A stretch of 64,000 nucleotides of DNA from Lepidostoma basale. Lineage: Eukaryota > Arthropoda > Insecta > Trichoptera > Lepidostomatidae. The first letter of the stretch is position 1. Each line of letters begins with the position of its first letter. Location: NCBI GenBank assembly GCA_022606425.2, contig JAHDVF020000742.1, positions 248,001 to 312,000 of the forward strand, given 5' to 3'. Both the position numbers and the translations under genes were made by a program. Below, in pieces: positions 58,497-64,000 of the stretch. Below the pieces are notes generated by a model, which had not been told where the DNA came from, did no database searches, and saw only the letters and a list, made by a program, of their open reading frames with translations.

Positions 58497-58689
58497 AATT
58501 TAAATTAACCACCCACAGGTGAAAATCCAGGATTCGTATACAGATATAAGTATACATTTCGCAAATATTAATAATTCATTTAAATGCAAAATAGAATCGT
58601 TAGATTTTTTTAAAATTATATCTATTATACTTACAAAGGGATGGCACGACATAGGAAATTGACTTCGTGATGGGATTTTACATGTTTGT

Positions 58690-58916
58690 AGTACCCCATA
58701 AGATTGTGATTGACGTCTTTCATATTAGTGAAAGTACGTTCAGAAGGCAAACACTCTTAATTCTGGAGAGTATCCTGTCTTCCTAATGTTGAACTATCTC
58801 TCATGCTTTTCTGGTAGTATACTATACACAATATATTATTTTACCTGTTCTCAATAGATGCCTTAAAAATTAATTTAGTAATGTCTGTTGATGAAATAAA
58901 CTGATTTGATTTGATT
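58690..58916 (+). pseudogene. CR1-G 3' end, (TTGAT)n tail
   Basis: Residual ID.FHISESTFRRQTLLILE-like coding (58705-58770), then the 3' UTR tctcaatagatgccttaaaa and the tail ctgatttgatttgatttg. Full agreement with the 19.3 kb copy on the opposite strand. Confidence 0.75.
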
Positions 58917-59024
58917 TGTCCATAGTCAAAGTAAGAAAGCGCAATTGACAGCCAATTTCTAGAAAAAAGCCTTCAAACATTTCACCGTTGCTTGTAGTTA
59001 TGTTATATTAGTAATTTCTGTCAA

Positions 59025-59195
59025 AATTTAAAACACTGTTATAATATCACAATTTCGCTAGCATCATCAGGTGTTATAATAAGTTTATTGTAACACCTGA
59101 TGATGCCAACATCGGTTGGCGAAACAGCTGCCGCGACACTCCCAGTTAATAAAAATAAATTTTGATATTATGTGTTTTAAATTTTAACAGTAATG
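59025..59195. mobile_element. Head-to-head HHL hairpin with perfect 6-bp stem II
   Basis: Plus core: CTGATGA at 59097-59103, one spacer nt, gccaac (59105-59110), loop atcg, gttggc (59115-59120), gaaac (59121-59125). The minus-strand arm has CTGATGA at 59064-59070, then tgctagcgaaattg. Both 3' ends run outward to a shared acactgttaaaattt-like terminus (59015-59045 and 59165-59195). It is the clearest hammerhead-like core in the window, but it has no obvious GTC at the usual spacing. Confidence 0.7.
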
Positions 59196-59227
59196 TAAAA
59201 GAGAGGTAATTTTTTTTTTTGATTATA

Positions 59228-59640
59228 TTCTTCTTCTTCTTTAAGTGCCCTGTCGGGCCCCCCAACATTGGCGATCACCTCGGCGAACCTGTCCCTGTCC
59301 TGCGCCGCTCGGAACAGCTCCTGCACACTTCGGATGTCGGTCCACTACCTAACGTTTCGCAGCCAGGACATTTTTCTCCAACCGGGCCCTCGGCATTACT
59401 CAATTTTCCCCTCCAATATCAGTTGGAGAAGGTGGTACTTTTCCCCACGCAGTATATAAGCCAGATGTGAAATTTTCCGAACCTTGATAGTTGATAACAG
59501 TTCCCTGTCAACTCTAGCTCGCCTCAAGACTTCGGTATTGGTAACCATGTCTGTCCAGGGAATTCAGAGCATTCGGCGATGGAGCCATATTTCAAATGCT
59601 TCCAGTCTGTTCATTGAGTTGACTTGATTATACGATCGTA
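59228..59640 (-). pseudogene. LINE-M C-terminal region, longest copy
   Basis: Minus strand: gtgatcgccaatgttggggg, gccgaggtgatcgcc, the AQDRDRFAEV-like end and upstream ctggacagacatggttacca, agacttggcg-like coding for the RRRL.WFGH equivalent. Fragmented by several frameshifts. Confidence 0.65.
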
Positions 59641-59644
59641 CAAA

Positions 59645-60010
59645 TGCAAATTCATATTAGCCCCCATTGTGCGGTTGACTTCATATGCAGTATAAAAAAA
59701 ATGTGCTTGAACGGACGACTACACTAGCAGCTCAGACAGATAGTTCCATTTCATCATAATTAGTATCAAGGAATAAAAGTAAATCAGCGTACAATTTAGT
59801 AGCAAGGGATTAAAGTAAAAAGGTTTACAAGATATATTTATTATTTCTTGAACAATGATGTAAAACTCCATATTAAATTAGTAATATCTATGAAAACTAT
59901 CGTTTTTCATACATACTAATAATTTATAAGATATATTCAAATGTAGTCTGTCGCAGTTCAGAACCAGTTTTTTAGACTGCAAATCCAGCCAACCGCACTA
60001 TTGTGGTTAA
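59645..60010. other. Hairpin-family scrap, otherwise unassigned
   Basis: 59838-59885 (atttcttgaacaatgatgta, aaactccatattaaatt) is a minus-strand end of the ATGGAGTTTTACATCA family. The rest shows nothing. Confidence 0.4.
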
Positions 60011-60011
60011 A

Positions 60012-60205
60012 TTCGAATTAAGTTTATTTATCAATAAAACTATAAACAATAATATTTCGTAAAGCATCTATCGATAACACATAAAATGTAACATTGACGC
60101 GTTATACCCGGAACGCATGAGAGATGGTTGAGAACTTTTGAAAGATAAGATACTCTACAATATCAAGGTTATTGGCCTTCAGAATGTAAGTCACTAATAT
60201 GTTAA
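60012..60205 (-). pseudogene. CR1-G 3' fragment
   Basis: aaacaataatatttcgtaaa, catctatcgataacacataa, acgcatgagagatggttgag and ttggccttcagaatgtaagt match the 19.4-19.5 kb region. The tail is lost (aagtttatttatcaataaaa). Confidence 0.65.
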
Positions 60206-60479
60206 ATATAATACACATACAAAAATTCAGTGATTACATTTCAAACATCAAATAATCGCATTTACACTCTATAAATCGACCAAGGTTACATCTAGAACAG
60301 TGTTCCCCAAACTGTTTTGTCCCGTAGACCATGTGCCGATTTTTTTTGTTTTGTGTAGACCTCTGCATTCCTAATACATATTTTTTTTACGAATTAATCA
60401 AATGTCCATTTATTTTTGAAGCGAACACAGAGTTACTACTTTGATAGGGTTTACTGTTGAAAATAAATCTTGAGTTTTA

Positions 60480-61015
60480 TAGTTATATATTTTAGATAAT
60501 TTGAAGGCGTTAACACTGTGGAATTCCACAATGACGATTTAAAAAAAAATTAAAACACTATTTTTCCACTTTTGAGATTATTTTTCTCGACATGAAATCC
60601 GAGCAATCAAACTGCTGAACATGATCGCTTCGGAGATCGATGTCTTTCATATTCGTGAAAGTACATTCAGAAGACAAATACTCTTGACTTTGGAGAGTAT
60701 CTTGTATTCCTAATGTCGAACCATCTCTCATGCGTTCCCGGTATTATATATTTATTATGTTTTACCTGTTCTCAATAGATGCCTTAAACTATAATATAAA
60801 AAATGTTTGTAATGTCTTTGGAGAAAATAAACTGATTTAATTTGATTTGATTTGATTTGACATGTTTCGAATGTTTCACACCTTCATCATCGGGAGAATG
60901 ATATAAACAGAAGTTTATATAGTTCTTCCGATGATGACGGTGTAAAGTCTTCGAAACATGTCGAGAAAAATAAACTTAAAAGTGGAAAAACAGTGTTTTA
61001 CTTCAGTTATACAAC
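60480..61015. mobile_element. HHL hairpin (TTCGAAACATGTCGAG family) split by CR1-G
   Basis: The left arm starts ttaacactgtggaattcca and aaacactatttttccacttt, tttttctcgacatg. The right part after 60865 is gtttcgaatgtttcacacct, tcatcatcgggag and, inverted, ccgatgatgacggtgtaaag, tcttcgaaacatgtcgagaa. It is the same family as 16505-17100. Confidence 0.7.
60595..60858 (+). mobile_element. CR1-G 3' end inserted in the HHL hairpin, gacatg duplication
   Basis: Begins aaatccgagcaatcaaactg (residual coding S-N-Q.. IASEIDVFHIRESTFRRQIL), then the 3' UTR and tail (tttga)4. gacatg lies on both sides (60589-60594 and 60859-60864), so the hairpin element was present before the insertion. Confidence 0.8.
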
Positions 61016-61202
61016 ATGTATTATCATAATTAAAAAGAAACAAAACGCAAATCCGATATTTATACTTAAAATAAATACACAAAAATCAATGTTTAAATGG
61101 AGATTATTGTCATTTATAAGAAAATTTTACGTAGATACCTACATAATGTTAAGTTACTGTCTGTGAGATGAATTATTACATTTGCGGGAAGCCAAAATTT
61201 TG

Positions 61203-61565
61203 TTAACAAACAAACCATCACGCCGTTTCCCTGCAGGGGTAGGCAGAGAGAATGGAACGCCACACTACTGTATCGTGGCAAACCTCTCTAGATTCCTCCA
61301 CATTCATACAACGAGTCATACATGCACGTCGATTCCTCCGATTTTCTAACATGAACAACCTTTAAAATTTGATTAATTTGTTCATGCCATGTTTTCCTCG
61401 GTCTGCCTCGACTCCGTATTCCATTTACATCACTAACGTATACTTTCTTAACCACTTTTTTCCATCCACGCGTTCCATATGTCCGAAACATCGCAGCGAT
61501 CCTTTCATAATCTTGTTCATAATACCTTCTTCCGCTCTACATTCCTTTCTTATATCAGCATTTGA
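61203..61565 (-). pseudogene. RTE-A LINE, 3' part of a split copy
   Basis: caaaccatcacgccgtttcc to cattcctttcttatatcagc on the minus strand. Frames give VKKVYVSDVNGIRSRGRPRK, TWHEQINQILKVVHVRK and end at the gggaaacggcgtg motif with a short (GTTT) tail. It resumes at 61665. Confidence 0.8.
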
Positions 61566-61664
61566 ATAATAATTAAATAAAACGATGTTTTTTAACTACT
61601 TCCACTTTTGTCTTTATTTAGACGGCGACCGGTTTCGCCAGGCTCGCTGGCATCGACAGACTGG
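61566..61664 (-). mobile_element. 99-bp PLE-type 3' piece inserted in RTE-A, 11-bp duplication
   Basis: tcagcatttga flanks it at 61555-61565 and 61665-61675. On the minus strand: gagcctggcgaaaccggtcg, ccgtctaaataaagacaaaa, gtggaagtagttaaaaaaca. It matches 3700-3790. The unit is only the terminal ~100 bp, i.e. an extreme 5' truncation or a small self-cleaved unit. Confidence 0.8.
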
Positions 61665-61792
61665 TCAGCATTTGAGATTCTGTCGTATATCGTTCTACCA
61701 CACATACGTCTTAGGGACCTCATCTCTACCGCATTTATTCTGCTTTCATCCTTCTTCTGCCAGTTCCATGCTTCCAAATTTTGTTAACAGCC
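61665..61792 (-). pseudogene. RTE-A LINE, 5' part of the split copy
   Basis: The minus strand reads MEAWNWQKKDESRINAVEMR, SLRRMCGRTIYDRISNAD, in frame up to the insertion. Upstream it ends at 61790 where hAT sequence returns. Confidence 0.8.
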
Positions 61793-61919
61793 TGCCTAAA
61801 TGGGATCCTTTCTCGTGGATCCCTATTCACATCTCATAGACCAATTTTTTTTCATTGACGTAGACCCCTTGCAGGTCGTAGGTCGATATAGACCGCTTTG
61901 GGAATGACTGATCTAGAAG

Positions 61920-62233
61920 GTATATGTACCTTGTATATTATTCGTTATTTTCACATACAAAAAGTGTGAATACATCTAAAAGGTGTACAGACTCTCGTAT
62001 ACATAGTCTAAATTGAATTTTACAACGGTAAAAATTCGAAGAACAAATGTTCAGCCGAGATTGAAGTCACTTCACGGAAATTAAGACCGTTAAGTTTTCT
62101 GGCGCGATCGTTTTTTGTTACATAAGTACTTACTTACGAAAACCATTAAATTTAAACAAAGAATACAAAGAGTTCAACGTCCTTATTTGTTTATTTGAAG
62201 TTATTGTTAATTTTGAATTTGAAACACAACACT
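61920..62233. other. No recognised feature
   Basis: AT-rich, no supported feature. Confidence 0.5.
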
Positions 62234-62235
62234 TT

Positions 62236-62390
62236 TTTATTAACTAACTAATCATCGCGCCGTCTTCCCAAAGGGTAGGCAGAAAGAATGGACTGCCACA
62301 CTTTAACCGATGCGGCACTCCATCCTTCTCTTTTCTGTGTCAGGGTTGCGAACCTCAACGCCACCAAAAGGCATCTCCCGCGCATACTTC
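62236..62390 (-). mobile_element. SINE-L, third copy
   Basis: Tail ttaactaactaatcatcgcg, then the shared gactgccacactttaaccga, tgcggcactccatccttctc, ttgcgaacctcaacgccacc, aaaaggcatctcccgcg. It lacks the GC-rich internal patch of the 44.6 kb copy. Confidence 0.7.
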
Positions 62391-62507
62391 ACAAAACGTG
62401 CGTCCAACTTATATAAAATACAATGATATAAAATAAAATAACAAAATAAAAATAATTCTACACATTCTTACACTTTAGTTTATTCGATATCTTTATAAAA
62501 TAACTAA

Positions 62508-62955
62508 TTAACTAACTAACCATCACGCCGTCTCCCCGGAGGTGTAGGCAGAAAGAATGGAACGCCACACGGTTCTGTCCTGACATGCTTCTCTCGATTC
62601 CTCATGTCATACATCTTGTCATGCACGCACGTCGATTTCTCCGACTCATCACGTGACCGACATTTAATATTTAATTGATTTGATCGTGCCACATTTTCCT
62701 CGCCCTTCCTCAATTTCTAGCTCTGTTCACGCCGTTTACATATACTTTTTTCACCATTCTGTTTTCACTCATTCTTTCCATGTGTCCAAACTATCTTAAC
62801 GACCCTTTCCTTATTTTGTTCATAACACTTTCATTCGCACCGCATTATCTTCTTATACTTGCATTTGACACTCTATCATATATAGATTTACTACACATTC
62901 GTCTTAGAGATCTCATTTCTACTGCATTTCTTCTACTTTCATACTTCTTTTACCA
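62508..62955 (-). pseudogene. RTE-A LINE C-terminus, (GTTA)n tail
   Basis: aattaactaactaaccatca to ttcatacttcttttaccagt on the minus strand. Complete from near KDESR to the tail, in at least three frames. It joins directly to the HHL hairpin at 62960. Confidence 0.75.
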
Positions 62956-62957
62956 GT

Positions 62958-63070
62958 TTCATCTCAGGACAATGTTTCGGAGGTAACCTCCATCTTCAGG
63001 TGTCAATATATTACTATACTGACACCTCCGAAACATTGTCGTGTTTTTATATTATTATTTTTTTATTTTT
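62958..63070. mobile_element. Head-to-head HHL hairpin with GGAGG/CCTCC stem II
   Basis: Minus core: CTGAAGA (62999-62993), spacer, ggagg (62991-62987), loop tta, cctcc (62983-62979), gaaac (62978-62974), att, gtc (62970-62968). Plus arm: gacacctccgaaacattgtc, gtgtttttata. Centre at about 63008. A consensus-like CUGANGA/GAAA pair with a perfect 5-bp stem II. Confidence 0.7.
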
Positions 63071-63179
63071 ATAAAGATATTGAATAAACTAAAGTGGAAA
63101 GTATACATTGTTGTGTTTCAAATTTGAAATTTACAATGAAATTCCAGTCCTAACGTCTATACGAGTATATTGTTTAATT

Positions 63180-63690
63180 ATTATTGAATGATGAAAGTAG
63201 AATAAATGTAGTAGAAATGAGATCTCTTAGACGAATGTGTAAAATTATGTGTATAATAGAGTGTCTAATGAAAATATAAGAAGTGAATGCAGCGGGAATG
63301 AAAGTGTTATGAACATAATAATGATAGGAATTTTAAGATGGTTTGGTGACTTGGAAAGAATGGACGAAGAAATAATGGTTTAAAAAAAGTAATTGTTAAA
63401 TATGTAAATTGAACTAGAAATAGAAAAAGACTGAGGAAGCGCTGCAAAAACGTATTTAAAAAGATTTTCGCAATTCACAATGGAAAAAAAATTGACGACG
63501 GAAGAGGAAAACATGGCATGATCAAATTAATCAATTGCTAAAAGGCGGTCACATTCAAAGTAAAAAAAATCGACGATCGTTGTATGTTACTATGTATGAT
63601 TATAAAAGAACCTCGAGAGGTATGTCAGTATGTCTACAGTAAATCTCCAGTGTGGCGGTTCATTCCATCTGTCTTCGTCGACTGATAATC
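63180..63690 (+). pseudogene. RTE-A LINE C-terminus, degenerate
   Basis: gaatgatgaaagtagaataa, gagatctcttagacgaatgt, taagatggtttggtgacttg, then a ~40-bp insertion and a second GRGKHGMIKLINC-like segment (63500-63560) and gtgtggcggttcattccatc. Parts look like two subfamilies joined at about 63490. Confidence 0.65.
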
Positions 63691-63691
63691 A

Positions 63692-63838
63692 TGGGCATGA
63701 TAGAGGGATGTCGGGATTTGGCAGTAGGCAGTTGTCCTGGTTGCGGAATATAAGGAAGTAAACAGGAATATTTTCGCTGCAGATTGCCAATGTTGGGGGA
63801 CCTGACACGGCACCAAAGAAGAACAAGAATTGTTAAAA
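63692..63838 (+). pseudogene. LINE-M C-terminus
   Basis: ttgtcctggttgcggaatat (the SWLRNI equivalent), cagattgccaatgttggggg, acctgacacggcaccaaaga, and an AAGAA-type end. It joins the RTE-A piece abruptly. Confidence 0.65.
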
Positions 63839-63867
63839 TAAGTTATTTAGAAAAATATTGTTTATTT

Positions 63868-64000
63868 GTCTTTTTATTTTTTATATATTTTGTATATGCA
63901 ACACTAACTTTAAAAAAAATATAATAAAATATCAGACATGTTTCGGACAACCGGTCCTTCTTCAGTGATATTATAAAGATACATTTTTTTAAAATATTAT
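63868..64000 (-). mobile_element. HHL 3' end with GGAC/GTCC stem II
   Basis: Minus core: CTGAAGA (63965-63959), spacer, ggac (63957-63954), loop cggtt, gtcc (63948-63945), gaaac (63944-63940), at, gtc (63937-63935), then tgatattttattatat and outward A/T tail. It is a near-consensus core, sister to 46060-46215. The upstream part is cut by the window end. Confidence 0.65.

Larger units (their letters stand above)
60298..61910. mobile_element. hAT-like non-autonomous element carrying nested insertions
   Basis: The left end cagtgttccccaaactgttt and right end ...gggaatgactg form short inverted termini (CAGT..TCCCAAA type). Both are flanked by the 8-bp duplication atctagaa (60290-60297 and 61911-61918). 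No transposase frame. Inside are a PLE hairpin (60480-61015) split by CR1-G, and an RTE-A copy (61205-61790) split by a 99-bp PLE-type insert. The element's own sequence is about 60298-60480, 61020-61200 and 61790-61910. Confidence 0.8.

Noticed and set aside
59025..59195. Head-to-head hairpins as classical DNA-transposon TIR elements
   Set aside because: The outer ends lack a common short TIR with fixed target duplication, single-arm copies are frequent, and one relative has PLE coding sequence upstream. The PLE 3'-end interpretation fits better, though it is not proven.

Overview
The window is eukaryotic, AT-rich and almost entirely made of transposable elements. I find no host protein-coding gene, rRNA gene or functional tRNA gene. 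The element mix (RTE-type LINEs with GTTA/GTT tails, mariners of insect type, tRNA-headed SINEs, Penelope-like remnants) points to an insect, most likely a lepidopteran. That is an inference from element families only.

Layout. 1-3.4 kb: Penelope-like (PLE) reverse-transcriptase scraps and a ~1.1 kb repeat that recurs at 55.96-57.09 kb. 4.85-6.41 kb: a large foldback element whose two arms carry the same ~23-bp minisatellite in opposite orientation. 6.4-25.4 kb: 5'-truncated LINE tails of about ten families, tRNA-derived SINEs and hairpin elements. 25.77-26.02 kb: a MITE with near-perfect ~72-bp inverted repeats. 27.31-33.89 kb: a young Ty3/gypsy LTR retrotransposon on the minus strand, with LTRs that look identical, a 4-bp target duplication, intact gag, a gag/pol -1 frameshift signal, a pol cut off inside integrase and a decayed env-like relic. 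It sits inside an older RTE-A LINE. 34-46 kb: more LINE tails, a dead mariner (36.2-37.4 kb) and a ~100-bp-arm palindrome (42.06-42.27 kb). 46.7-48.5 kb: two pogo/Tigger-type MITEs and a PLE C-terminus with GIY-YIG signature. 53.68-55.00 kb: an apparently intact mariner. 57.83-58.50 kb: a foldback MITE. 60.30-61.91 kb: a hAT-like element with an 8-bp target duplication that contains a nest of later insertions. The right end holds further LINE tails and hairpins.

Shorthand used below. RTE-A: non-LTR element whose C-terminus reads LMYGSEAWNWQ...RWFGHMERM...RGRPRK.W.DQIN, with a 3' end reading gcctaccccttcggggaaac plus (GTTA)n or (GTT)n. About 30 truncated copies lie in this window. RTE-B: tail (AAGT)n. 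LINE-C/D/E/H/I/M/N: further LINE C-termini with GRP..RW.DD or similar motifs. CR1-G: tail (TTGAT)n. L2-J: C-terminus FGDRAF..VGPSAWN.LP with an (ATT)n tail. HHL: hammerhead-like PLE 3' ends (CTGANGA, stem, GAAAC, 2-3 nt, GTC).

Two signals stand out. First, the same HHL core recurs in at least eight sequence-distinct subfamilies, very often as head-to-head inverted pairs with their 3' ends pointing outward. One HHL core lies just downstream of a recognisable PLE GIY-YIG coding remnant. Second, the gypsy element has a textbook TTTAAAC slippery heptamer in the gag frame, a 5-nt spacer and a perfect 12-bp hairpin.
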